NCBI GenBank assembly: GCA_020632885.1
Contig: JACKEQ010000009.1
Coordinates: 1-64,000 of the forward strand
Reading direction: 5' to 3'
Source of the DNA: Alphaproteobacteria bacterium
GTDB lineage: Bacteria; Myxococcota_A; UBA796; GCA-2862545
DNA: 64,000 bases
Part shown: positions 36,077 to 44,250 of the stretch, in pieces
Layout: each line of letters begins with the position of its first letter
How positions within the stretch are numbered: position 1 is the stretch's first letter
The notes under the pieces: model-generated
What the model was told of the DNA's origin: nothing
What the model saw: the letters and a program-made list of their open reading frames with translations, nothing else
The model's database searches: none
Program-made: the position numbers and the translations under genes

Positions 36077-37563
36077 TCCCGGCCCTCCTGCTCGCGTGCA
36101 CCGAGTACGGGTTCACCGACGCACGCTGGACGGACACCTACCAGCAGGACCGCGCCAACGAGGTCGACCTGCTCATCGTGGTCGACAACTCGTGCTCGAT
36201 GGTCGAGGAGCAGGACAACCTCGCCCGCAACTTCGACGCGCTGCTCGGCAGGTTCGTGGAGGCCGAGGTGGACTGGCGGATCGCCGTCACCACCACCGAC
36301 GTCGAGGCGGAGCGGTACCGCGGGCGCCTCCAGGGCGGCGACGACGAGGTCGTGCTGCGCGGGCCGTCCGGGGAGATCGACCGCGTCGAGTACACCCGCG
36401 ACTGGGGCTTCGAGGACGGGATCTCCCTCGGGCTCTCCAGCGACCGTACGCTCGCCACCGACAACGACGTCCGGGGGGCCTGGTGCCGCCAGGGCGCGTT
36501 CTACGGGTCCGAGCAGGGCACGCCGGGCGAGCCCAACATCGTCTGCGGCACCGGACGTGTGCAGCGCTACGTGCCCACCGGGCCCGACACCGGGCCACGG
36601 GCGCCCACGGCGGCGGACCTCCTGATCACCGAGCTCCACCCGCAGTCCCTCGAGGACGACCGGCGCTGCGAGTGGATCGAGCTCACGAGCCGCTCGCCCG
36701 ACACGCTCCAGCTCGGGGGCCTCGAGCTGTCCGACCGCGGCCGGAACCACGCCGTGCTGCCGGACTTCCTGCTCGAGCCCGGCGGCATCGTGGTGATCGG
36801 GCGCTCCACGGACGCCTGCGGCGCGCCGGTGGACATCGTGCTCGAGACCGGGTTCTCGCTGAACGACGATCTGCGCTGGATCGACGCCGGGATGCCCGAC
36901 GCCGACGAGCTCTTCGCGGAGGCCGTGAGCCAGGGCACCCTCGGCATCGGCATCGAGCTCGGGCTGGAGGCCGCGCGGCTGACCCTCGAGGAGCCCGCCT
37001 ACACCGACGACAACCAGGCGTTCCTCCGCGACGGCGCCCGGTTCGCCCTGCTGTTCGTGAGCGACGAGGACGACCTCTCCCCGCTGCCCGTCGACAGCTA
37101 CCTCGATCGCTTCATGGAGGTGAAGGGCCTCGCGGGCTACCGCGACCCCAGCCGGGTCACGGTGAGCGCCGTCGTCGGCGACGCGCTGCCGCCGGCCCCT
37201 GGCGCCCCGTCCTGCACGAGCGAGACGGGCTTCGGCACGTACGGCGAGCGCTACCTCGCGGCGGCCAACCGCACCGGCGGGCTCACGGCGTCCATCTGCG
37301 CCGAGGACTTCGCGCCCATCGTGAGCCAGCTCGGGCTCACGCTCACCGGCGTCTCCACGCGCTTCGAGCTCTCCAGGGTGCCCCTGCTCGACACCCTGGA
37401 GGTGCGCCTGTACGCGGACACCTCGGAGGCGAGCTTCGTCCGGGAGCTCCTGCTGGACGTCGACTTCACCTACGACGTCGAGGGCAACGCGCTCGTGTTC
37501 ACCGAGGACCAGGCGCCCCCGCCGTCGTTCTGGCTGTCGGTGTCCTACAACGAGGACCTGTGA
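36073..37563 (+). CDS. VWA lipoprotein with inserted lamin-tail domain
   Basis: 496 residues. MIPALLLACT is a lipobox. VWA MIDAS DNSCS lies in IVVDNSCSMVEEQ at about residues 35-47, and the fold continues after residue 320 with FALLFVSDEDDLS. Between them, residues about 180-275 (ITELHPQSLEDD, EWIELTSRS, LLEPGGIVVIGR) match a lamin-tail (LTD) domain. So the LTD looks inserted into the VWA domain. It is coupled to both neighbours by GTGA overlaps and is probably a surface-exposed binding protein. Confidence 0.7.
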   Translation: MIPALLLACTEYGFTDARWTDTYQQDRANEVDLLIVVDNSCSMVEEQDNLARNFDALLGRFVEAEVDWRIAVTTTDVEAERYRGRLQGGDDEVVLRGPSGEIDRVEYTRDWGFEDGISLGLSSDRTLATDNDVRGAWCRQGAFYGSEQGTPGEPNIVCGTGRVQRYVPTGPDTGPRAPTAADLLITELHPQSLEDDRRCEWIELTSRSPDTLQLGGLELSDRGRNHAVLPDFLLEPGGIVVIGRSTDACGAPVDIVLETGFSLNDDLRWIDAGMPDADELFAEAVSQGTLGIGIELGLEAARLTLEEPAYTDDNQAFLRDGARFALLFVSDEDDLSPLPVDSYLDRFMEVKGLAGYRDPSRVTVSAVVGDALPPAPGAPSCTSETGFGTYGERYLAAANRTGGLTASICAEDFAPIVSQLGLTLTGVSTRFELSRVPLLDTLEVRLYADTSEASFVRELLLDVDFTYDVEGNALVFTEDQAPPPSFWLSVSYNEDL

Positions 37564-38081
37564 TCGCCGCCCTCCTCCTGCTCGCCTGCGGATCCGCGCC
37601 CTCCGCCGGCGACGTGTGCACCGCCGAGCGTCCGTGCGGCTGGGGGCAGACCTGCGTCGCCGGGTCCTGCGTGGACACCGCCTGCGCCACCTCCGCCCAG
37701 TGCCCCATCGAGACGTTCTGCCTGGAGGGCCGGTGCGTGGACGGCTGCCGGCAGGAGTCGGACTGCGGGCCCGGGCGCACCTGCGACCTGCTCCTGCAGG
37801 AGTGCGTGGACGCCGGCTGCATCGACACCCAGCTCGACTGCGGGTTCCGGGAGGTCTGCGACACCACGACGGGCACCTGCTACGACGCGGGTGAGCAGTA
37901 CTGCCGGCCCTGCCAGCAGAGCGTGCAGTGCGGCGAGGGCAACGTCTGCTTCCAGGGCTACTGCGGGGTGGACTGCAACGACAGCGAGTGTCCCGCGGGC
38001 TTCGACTGCCTGGCGTTCCGCAACGGCCAGGGCCAGATCACGTCGTTCCAGTGTGTGACCTACTGCTGGCTGTACGAGTGA
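37560..38081 (+). CDS. Cys-rich lipoprotein
   Basis: 173 residues. The lipobox LLLAC is followed by about 26 Cys in repeats such as CTAERPCGWGQTCVAGSCVD and CSxxCPxxxFCxEGRC, typical of disulfide-rich modules (EGF or Stigma-like) in myxobacterial surface proteins. The GTG overlaps the VWA stop, suggesting the two act together. The binding partner is unknown. Its TGA is immediately followed by the TCA of the convergent gene. Confidence 0.65.
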   Translation: MIAALLLLACGSAPSAGDVCTAERPCGWGQTCVAGSCVDTACATSAQCPIETFCLEGRCVDGCRQESDCGPGRTCDLLLQECVDAGCIDTQLDCGFREVCDTTTGTCYDAGEQYCRPCQQSVQCGEGNVCFQGYCGVDCNDSECPAGFDCLAFRNGQGQITSFQCVTYCWLYE

Positions 38082-38873
38082 TCAGAAGCGGAGCTCGCCC
38101 CTCTGCACCTGGCCCGACCAGCGCACCAGGAGCGGAGTCACGAGCACCGTGGGCAGGAGCCACCACACGAAGCCCGGGATGGCGTCGGGGAGCCAGCGCC
38201 CCACGGTGACGAGCATGGCGGTCGTCGTCGCGATGAGCGCAGCACCGCTGCTCACCAGGTGCTGCGCGATGCGATCCCGACCCTTCAGCGGTCCCCGCGC
38301 GAACCGGCGCAGGTCCTGGAACGCCACCAGCAGCCCGATGCACCCGAACACCACGGCCACGACCGCCAACCCGCCGGGCCACGACGCGATCCCACCGAGC
38401 ACGCCGAACGCCGAGACGACCCCAAGCCCCATCGCGACGGCCCGCGCGCGCAGGGTCACGTCGCCGTTCCGTTTGACGGTCAACACGTCCTGGCCAGCGA
38501 ATGGCGGGGAGACAAGTAGGCTTCGAGCCAGGGCGTGGTGAGCGTCGAGAGGAGGCAAGGCCCGCGCAAAGCGGGCCGCGCAGGCCGCCTTCGGCGGCCG
38601 GAGTGATGAGCTTCGGTTGGTGGCCGTCTCCCAGGCGCGGAACACGAAGTACGCCGAGAACAGCGCCACCCCGAGCAGGAAGGGGTTCGGCCGGTAGAGC
38701 GCGATGGGCACGGCCGTGAGCGTCACCCCGACCATCCCGCCCACGTAGACCTTCCCGAGGAGCCGGTGGCGCGGCGAGCCCGCCTTCACGGCCATCGCGG
38801 CGTAGCCCGTGAGCAGGGCGACCGTGCCGCACCCGATGTGCACCCAGCGAAGGCCGTCGATCATGGTCGTCAT
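38082..38873 (-). CDS. DUF2306-like membrane protein interrupted by an in-frame 141-bp repeat
   Basis: 263 residues. Several membrane helices are visible (HIGCGTVALLTGYAAMAV, GGMVGVTLTAVPIALY, FLLGVALFSAYFVFRAW, then VVSAFGVLGGIASWPGG and VVAVVFGCIGLLVAF). Between residues about 90 and 136 a 47-residue segment (LRPPKAACAARFARALPP..., ending LTVKRNG) is encoded exactly by repeat C. The reading frame is preserved on both sides, so the protein may still be made with an extra loop. The ATG at 38873 follows GAGAGG. Function unknown. Confidence 0.65.
   Translation of the reverse strand: MTTMIDGLRWVHIGCGTVALLTGYAAMAVKAGSPRHRLLGKVYVGGMVGVTLTAVPIALYRPNPFLLGVALFSAYFVFRAWETATNRSSSLRPPKAACAARFARALPPLDAHHALARSLLVSPPFAGQDVLTVKRNGDVTLRARAVAMGLGVVSAFGVLGGIASWPGGLAVVAVVFGCIGLLVAFQDLRRFARGPLKGRDRIAQHLVSSGAALIATTTAMLVTVGRWLPDAIPGFVWWLLPTVLVTPLLVRWSGQVQRGELRF
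38467..38607 (-). repeat. Repeat C, copy 1 (141 bp), inside a coding gene
   Basis: It begins TTCCGTTTGACGGTCAACAC and ends GGCCGGAGTGAT on the plus strand. It contains hairpins GGCCCGC/GCGGGCC and GGCCGCC-TTC-GGCGGCC. It is 141 bases, a multiple of three, and matches the copy at 62621 with about nine differences. On the minus strand it codes for 47 in-frame residues. Confidence 0.9.
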
Positions 38874-38993
38874 CCTCTCGGGCCGTCGTAGCCCGATCCC
38901 TGGGTCCGTCGCGGTCGGCGTCCCCGTCAGCGGCCGTAAGCGCCGAGCGAACCCCGACCGGTGATGAGGGGGCACGACAAGGAAGGAGTCGCC

Positions 38994-39524
38994 ATGATCA
39001 CCCTGCTCACCGCCGCCCTCGCCGCCCCCTCGCTCACCGCGGAGCTCGGGCCGTCCGTGAAGGCCCTGTCCGTCGAGACCCCGGTCTCCGAGACGGTCCG
39101 TCTCGGCGGCCGCGCCACCGCCTGGAACAGCGTGTTCACCCCGCAGCTGGACGGGGTCCACCTCCGCCGCGCCAGCGTGCTCGGGACCACGTCGGTGCGA
39201 ACGCCCGGCCGCTTCCACCTCGAGCTCGACGCCGGCCTGGGCCTGTCGTCGGTCCAGCAGTACGGCGCGGACTGCCCGAACGCCGAGGAGGTCCTCGGCT
39301 TGATGCTCTTCATCGGCCCCTATGGCCTCTTCCCGGCCCTCGACTGCGACCGGGCCCACCTCCAGGGGCGGGCGGTCCGCGCCACCACCACCGCCTCCGT
39401 GGGCCTCGGGTACGACCTGGACGATCGCTGGTCCCTGGGCGTGGGTGGCCGCACGGAGGGGAAGGCCGCCGACCTGATGTTCGGGCTCACCTGGACGCCC
39501 TCGGGAGCCCGATCGGCCGGTTAG
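38994..39524 (+). CDS. Secreted outer-membrane beta-barrel-like protein
   Basis: 176 residues. The N-terminus MITLLTAALAAPSL is a signal peptide. Alternating hydrophobic strands (TTSVRTPGRFHLELDAGLG, TTTASVGLGYDLDDRWSLG) and a terminal aromatic strand suggest a small barrel or lipocalin-like fold. ATG 38994 was chosen over upstream ATGs because AAGGAAGGAG precedes it and a signal peptide follows. Its TAG stop forms part of the TAGGAT hexamer before the next gene. Confidence 0.5.
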   Translation: MITLLTAALAAPSLTAELGPSVKALSVETPVSETVRLGGRATAWNSVFTPQLDGVHLRRASVLGTTSVRTPGRFHLELDAGLGLSSVQQYGADCPNAEEVLGLMLFIGPYGLFPALDCDRAHLQGRAVRATTTASVGLGYDLDDRWSLGVGGRTEGKAADLMFGLTWTPSGARSAG

Positions 39525-39527
39525 GAT
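39522..39527 (+). promoter_or_regulatory. Putative -10 hexamer TAGGAT
   Basis: TAGGAT lies 16 bases before the ATG at 39544. It overlaps the preceding stop codon TAG, so part of the match is forced. Confidence 0.3.
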
Positions 39528-39543
39528 GCCCCCGGAGGCGCGG

Positions 39544-42189
39544 ATGCGAGGCACCCTGGTCCTGCTCGCGGCCTGCGGGTCGCCCGCGCCCACCGAGGCG
39601 CCGCCCACGCCGATCGTGCTGGAGGGACCCTCGGTCGCGACGGAGGGTCTCGCGGGGCCCGTGGAGACGGGCGCCTCCATGCTCGTGTCCGCCACCGCGA
39701 CCGATCCCGACGGCGTGGATGCCCTGGAGCTCCACGTCCGGCGCGAGGGGGAGCTCGCCTTCACCCTGGTCCCCATGGAGCCCGTGGACGACCGCTGGGA
39801 GGCCGCCATCCCCACGGACGTCGTGGGTGCACCCGGCGTGGAGTACTGGATCCGGGCCTACGACGCCTCGGACTGGCGGGTCCCCTCCGCCTGGCCCGAC
39901 GCCGGGGCCGCCGATCCGGCGCGGGTGTCCGTGCTGCCGGTGGCGCGGACGGCCCCGTACGAGGAGGGCTTCGCGGGCACCACGAGCTACGCCTGGGGCC
40001 TCTACGAGCTCGGCTGGAGCAGCGCCACGCTCGGGTTCCGCGGGGAGCGCTGGCGCATCGGGGGCGACGGCTTCGCCGTGCATCCCGCGGGCTACGCGGG
40101 CGTGCCGGCCTTCGACGGGTGGCTCGTGTCGCCCACGATCGACCTCGTGGGCATCGAGGCCCCCGAGGTGCGCTGGCGCGAGCGCGGAGGTGCGGGGACG
40201 CCGGCCCGTCACAGCCTCTGGGCCAGCACCGGGAGCCCCGATCCGGCCGACGGCGACTTCGTGGAGGTCGCCGAGCTCGCGCCGCCCGAGGACCGCTGGA
40301 CCTGGGCCCCCGTCGCGGACCTCGCGGCCTTCGGCGGCAAGCGGGTGACCCTGGCCTGGCGCTACGAGGGCACGGTCACGGCCGCCTGGTCCATCGACGA
40401 CGTCCGGGTGGGCGGGTACGGCCCGGACGTCCGCGTGGTGGGCGTGGAGCAGCCGCAGGTCGACCCCGGCGCCACGGACGTGCTGCGGGTGACCCTCGAG
40501 AACCCCGGCGCTCCCTCGGGCCCCGTCACCCTCGACGGAGCGGCCCTGGACGGCTGGGTGGGCTTCAACACGCCCGTCCCGCTGGGCTCCCTCGGCAACG
40601 GCGCCCGGGTGGTCGTCGACCTGCCCTTCGCCGTGGCCGCCCAGCAGCCCGACAACCACGTCGTGCAGACCGACCTGCTCCTCGACGATGGAGACCAGGT
40701 GACCCGGTGGCCCTATGGTCTACTGGTCGGACATCCCACCACCGGTCGGGTGCGGCTCAGCACGGACGCCCGCGGCACCGTCGACATCCGCGTGGGCTCG
40801 GGGGATCCGCGCATGCCGCACGCCGAGGAGCCCGTCCTGCAGGGGATCCTGGAGGCGGGAGAGCATGCGCTCACCGTGGACCTCGGCGAGCACGTCGACC
40901 TCCTGCCGAGCACGCCGGGCCGCCTGCGCTGGTTCGTCCGTGTGCGGTCCCAGGCCGCAGGCCGCTTCCTCCGCTTCGGGATCGACTTCGACGGCAGCCT
41001 CGTGGAGTCCGCGGCCGGGGGTCGCATCGAGGCCGGCCAGGAGGCGATCTTCTGGCTCCCGGACCGCCCGGACCCCGCGCTGACGGGCCTCGAGCTCGAC
41101 CCCGACCCGCTGATCCCGGGACAGCCCGGCCACGTGCGCCTGGGGCTGCAGAACCTCGGTGGCGCCACGTCCGGTGCCCTGGTGGCCTGGCCGCGCGCGC
41201 TGCACCCGGACCTCGCGGTGACCAGCCTGCCGATCGTGATCGCGGCAGGCGCCTGGGAGCGCGGAGACCAGGCCGTGGTCGAGGTGCCGGTGACCGTCGC
41301 CGCGTCCCACACCGACAGCACGCCCCTGCCGCTGGCCCTGGATCTCCTCGACGACGCCGAGTCCTTCACGGTCTCCACCGACGTCCCCGTGCCCTGGCCG
41401 TCCGTCGGGATCGGGTCCGTCCTGGTCGGGGGTGACGGGGTGCTCGACCCCGACGAGACCGCGCACGTCCTGATCACCGTGCGCAACGACGGTGCGCTGT
41501 CCACGGGGCCGATGACCTGCACCCTGGCGTCCACCGGACCGGCCGCCACGGTCACGGGCGGCACGAACCCGTACGGCGACCTCCCTCCCGGTTCCGTGGC
41601 CCTCCAGCCCACGACGGTCACCGCGGTGGGCGGATCCCCTGGGGACACCCTGCCCCTGGTGCTGACCTGCGTGGGCGACCGCGGCACCTGGGTGCTCCCG
41701 GTCTCCCTCGCCCTCGGTGGGGTGCCGTGGGCCGTGCTGCCCCTCGACCCCGCCGGTGATGCCCTCCCCGGCGCGTCCCTCGACCTCCGCGAGGCCCGCT
41801 GGCGCCGGGACGCCGGCACGCTCACCGTCGAGCTGACGGCGGCAGGGCCCATCGCGCCCGACCCCGTGGTGGAGCTCTGGATGCACAACCCGGGCTCCAC
41901 CTTCCAGGCCCACGTGGTGACCCTCGGGCCCACGGGTGCTGCGCTGTACGGCGTGCGCCAGCAGGGCTGGACGCCGCTCGGTACACCGACGGTGGCCGTG
42001 GACGGGTCGATCCTCACGGTGGACCTGCTGGAGGCGGACCTCGCCCTCGTGGACCCCCAGCTCTCCATCGCCGCGGGCACCGGGTTCTGCGGGGCCGCGG
42101 GCTACCACTGCGACCAGTGGCCGGACGGTTGGGGGAACCCGTGGGTACCGCCGCTGGACACCTCCACCTGGCCGGTGATGGCCTGGTGA
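39544..42189 (+). CDS. Large multidomain lipoprotein (MAM/choice-of-anchor-like and CARDB-like domains)
   Basis: 881 residues. The lipobox is LLAAC. Residues about 30-125 are Ig-like (VSATATDPDGVDALELHVR). Residues about 140-300 (EEGFAGTTSYAWGLY, GWLVSPTIDLVG, AWSIDDVRVGG) resemble MAM or choice-of-anchor J jelly rolls. Several CARDB/Ig-like units follow (VDPGATDVLRVTLENPG, LIPGQPGHVRLGLQNLGG, VLDPDETAHVLITVRNDG). Likely a surface-exposed protein; ligand unknown. ATG 39544 was preferred to one six codons earlier because GGAGG lies just before it. Confidence 0.6.
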   Translation: MRGTLVLLAACGSPAPTEAPPTPIVLEGPSVATEGLAGPVETGASMLVSATATDPDGVDALELHVRREGELAFTLVPMEPVDDRWEAAIPTDVVGAPGVEYWIRAYDASDWRVPSAWPDAGAADPARVSVLPVARTAPYEEGFAGTTSYAWGLYELGWSSATLGFRGERWRIGGDGFAVHPAGYAGVPAFDGWLVSPTIDLVGIEAPEVRWRERGGAGTPARHSLWASTGSPDPADGDFVEVAELAPPEDRWTWAPVADLAAFGGKRVTLAWRYEGTVTAAWSIDDVRVGGYGPDVRVVGVEQPQVDPGATDVLRVTLENPGAPSGPVTLDGAALDGWVGFNTPVPLGSLGNGARVVVDLPFAVAAQQPDNHVVQTDLLLDDGDQVTRWPYGLLVGHPTTGRVRLSTDARGTVDIRVGSGDPRMPHAEEPVLQGILEAGEHALTVDLGEHVDLLPSTPGRLRWFVRVRSQAAGRFLRFGIDFDGSLVESAAGGRIEAGQEAIFWLPDRPDPALTGLELDPDPLIPGQPGHVRLGLQNLGGATSGALVAWPRALHPDLAVTSLPIVIAAGAWERGDQAVVEVPVTVAASHTDSTPLPLALDLLDDAESFTVSTDVPVPWPSVGIGSVLVGGDGVLDPDETAHVLITVRNDGALSTGPMTCTLASTGPAATVTGGTNPYGDLPPGSVALQPTTVTAVGGSPGDTLPLVLTCVGDRGTWVLPVSLALGGVPWAVLPLDPAGDALPGASLDLREARWRRDAGTLTVELTAAGPIAPDPVVELWMHNPGSTFQAHVVTLGPTGAALYGVRQQGWTPLGTPTVAVDGSILTVDLLEADLALVDPQLSIAAGTGFCGAAGYHCDQWPDGWGNPWVPPLDTSTWPVMAW

Positions 42190-42247
42190 TACGCAACCTC
42201 CACACCAGCGCGGCCCACGACGGGCCACCATCGCAGCAGGAGGCGAA

Positions 42248-42943
42248 ATGCAGACGGCCGGTGAGGCCAGTCCCGTAGCCAGGATCCTGCTCGTGGAGGA
42301 CGACCGGGACCTCGCCGAGCTCACGGCCGAGCTCCTCGAGCTCCAGGGGCACACGGTCGTGATCGACGACGGCCGGCGCGCGCTCGACCTGATCCTCGAG
42401 ACCCAGCCGGACCTCGTGCTCCTGGACGTGGAGCTCCCGAGCATGACGGGCTTCGGTATCTGCAACAAGGCCCGGCGCGGCGGCTACACGGGCCCTGTGG
42501 TGTTCCTGACCGCCCGGAGGACCGACGTGGACGAGCTGCTCGCCTTCGAGCTCGGCGGCGACGACTTCGTGCGAAAGCCCGTGGACCCGCGCATCCTGGT
42601 GCTCCGCGTGGCCGCCGGCCTGCGCCGGGTCCAGAGCAGCCCCACGTGGACGGACGGCGAGCTCTCCATCGATGGCGCGAGGCGCCTGGTGTCGGTGCGC
42701 GAGGAGCCCGTCCCCCTCACCACCGGTCAGTTCGACCTCCTGCTGCTCCTCGCGCGCACCGCACCCGAGCCGGTCGACCGGGCCGCGTACTACGCGCGCA
42801 TCCGCGGCATCGCCTACGACGGGATGGACCGCGGCTACGACAGCCGCATCCGTGAGCTTCGCGCCCGCCTGGCGCCGTGGGGCGTGGACACCCGCATCGT
42901 GACCGTGCGGGGCGTGGGGTACGCGCTGGCGCCGCCGACCTGA
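42248..42943 (+). CDS. OmpR/PhoB-family response regulator
   Basis: 231 residues. The receiver has LLVEDDRDLAEL, the phospho-acceptor in LVLLDVELPS and Lys in FVRKPVDPR. The C-terminal winged helix is complete (ELSIDGARRLVSV, TTGQFDLLLLLARTAPE, RIVTVRGVGYALAPP). AGGAGG precedes the ATG. No partner kinase lies next to it; the orphan kinases at 8992 or 60111 could serve but nothing shows this. Confidence 0.9.
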   Translation: MQTAGEASPVARILLVEDDRDLAELTAELLELQGHTVVIDDGRRALDLILETQPDLVLLDVELPSMTGFGICNKARRGGYTGPVVFLTARRTDVDELLAFELGGDDFVRKPVDPRILVLRVAAGLRRVQSSPTWTDGELSIDGARRLVSVREEPVPLTTGQFDLLLLLARTAPEPVDRAAYYARIRGIAYDGMDRGYDSRIRELRARLAPWGVDTRIVTVRGVGYALAPPT

Positions 42944-42962
42944 CGCGCAGGGCCGGCCGCGC

Positions 42963-42968
42963 TATCCT
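42963..42968 (+). promoter_or_regulatory. Putative -10 hexamer TATCCT
   Basis: GCTATCCT lies 19 bases before the ATG at 42988. Confidence 0.35.
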
Positions 42969-42987
42969 CCGCGGCTCGGAGAACCCC

Positions 42988-43782
42988 ATGACCGCGCGCT
43001 ACCACATCGGCTTCGGGCCCGAGGACGTCCAGGGCATCGACACCGTCCTCCTGTGCGGCGACCCCGACCGCGCCACCCGCATCGCGAACGAGCACCTCAC
43101 CTTCGAGCGCACGCTCTCCACGCACCGGGGCCTGCACAGCCACATCGGCGTGACCCCGGGGGGTCGGCGCGTGATCGCCGCGACGAGCGGCATGGGCGCG
43201 CCCTCCACGAGCATCGTGGTCAACGAGCTCGCCCAGGTCGGCGTGCGGCACATCCTGCGCATCGGGACGTCGGGCTCCCTGCAGGAGCACGTGAAGCCCG
43301 GCAGCGTCGTGATCACCCGCGCCGCCCTCTGCCGCCAGGGAGCCGCGGAGGACATCGCCCCCACGGGCTACCCCGCCGCCGCGAGCCCGTTCTGGACGAT
43401 GGCCCTCGCCGGGGCCGCGAAGGCCCGCGGGCTCGACTGGCACGTCGGGATCACCGCGTCCGTCGACACGTTCTTCGAGGGCCAGGAGCGCGCGGACACC
43501 TCGTTCAACAAGCACCTCCTCCGCCGGAACCGCGGGATGCTGGACGAGTACCGGGCGCTGCGCGTGCTCAACATGGAGATGGAGAGCGGCACGCTGTTCA
43601 AGCTCGCGAGCGTCTACGGCATCGGCGCGGGCACCGTGTGCGCGATCATCGCGGCGCGCGTGCAGAGCGAAGCCGTCGAGCAGGACCTCATCGCCCGCAC
43701 GGAGCGCGCCGCCATCCAGGTCGCCGTGGAGGCGGTCGACTCCATCGACCCCGCGTGGCTGGACGCCAGCCACCGCTGGTGA
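42988..43782 (+). CDS. udp: Uridine phosphorylase (nucleoside phosphorylase family)
   Basis: 264 residues. LLCGDPDRATRIA, SGMGAPSTSIVVNELAQVG, LRIGTSGSLQEHVKPGSVVI and NMEMESGTLFKLASVYG are the standard phosphate, ribose and base-site blocks of Udp. The enzyme splits uridine to uracil and ribose-1-phosphate in the cytoplasm. It differs clearly from the MTA/purine phosphorylase at 15899. The ATG at 42988 follows TCGGAGAACCCC. Confidence 0.85.
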   Translation: MTARYHIGFGPEDVQGIDTVLLCGDPDRATRIANEHLTFERTLSTHRGLHSHIGVTPGGRRVIAATSGMGAPSTSIVVNELAQVGVRHILRIGTSGSLQEHVKPGSVVITRAALCRQGAAEDIAPTGYPAAASPFWTMALAGAAKARGLDWHVGITASVDTFFEGQERADTSFNKHLLRRNRGMLDEYRALRVLNMEMESGTLFKLASVYGIGAGTVCAIIAARVQSEAVEQDLIARTERAAIQVAVEAVDSIDPAWLDASHRW

Positions 43783-43785
43783 CGA

Positions 43786-44250
43786 TCACCGCATCCACCG
43801 CCCCATCGCCGGGAAGCCGTCCGGTTGGCCCGGCATCGCGGTCATGCCGTACCAGGCCAGGAGCGGGTAGCCGAAACCCCCTCCCGAGGTGAACGCCTGG
43901 ATATAGGCCTCCGAGCTGCCCTTGTAGCCGTCAGCATGGAAGAGGGCTTCCGGCGCACCTCCGATCGCCTGCAGGGCGGCCCACGACCAGGCGATGGCGG
44001 CCATCTCATCGCCGGTGTCCTGCCCGCACGCGAACACGTCCCCGGTGAGGGAGGCCCGCTGATCGGCCGGCGCGACCGCGATGTGGCCGGCTTCGTGGAG
44101 CGCGTCGCCCGGGTGCGTGAGGCGCGCGGCGTCCACGAGCAGGCAGCCCCGGTCCGTCATCAGGCCCGGGAGGAAGCCAGCGGTCACCTCCGCCGTGCGG
44201 TACGGCAGGCCGATCCGGTCGAAGAACGCCAGGATCTCGTCGAGCGTCAC
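43786..44250 (-). CDS. Small protein with HEAGH motif, coupled to the aminopeptidase
   Basis: 154 residues. HEAGHIAVAP is an HExxH-type motif in ALHEAGHIAVA. The N-terminus (LDEILAFFDRIGLPYR) is helical, and the C-terminus is Gly/aromatic-rich. It might be a minimal metalloprotease, or an unrelated fold carrying the motif. The GTG start overlaps the M1-like peptidase stop (GTGA), so the two are made together. It ends four bases from the uridine phosphorylase stop. Confidence 0.5.
   Translation of the reverse strand: MTLDEILAFFDRIGLPYRTAEVTAGFLPGLMTDRGCLLVDAARLTHPGDALHEAGHIAVAPADQRASLTGDVFACGQDTGDEMAAIAWSWAALQAIGGAPEALFHADGYKGSSEAYIQAFTSGGGFGYPLLAWYGMTAMPGQPDGFPAMGRWMR

Noticed and set aside
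38082..39815. 577-codon minus-strand frame covering the membrane protein and its upstream region
   Set aside because: The real start is the ATG at 38873; the longer frame runs antisense through the beta-barrel gene and into the large lipoprotein gene.
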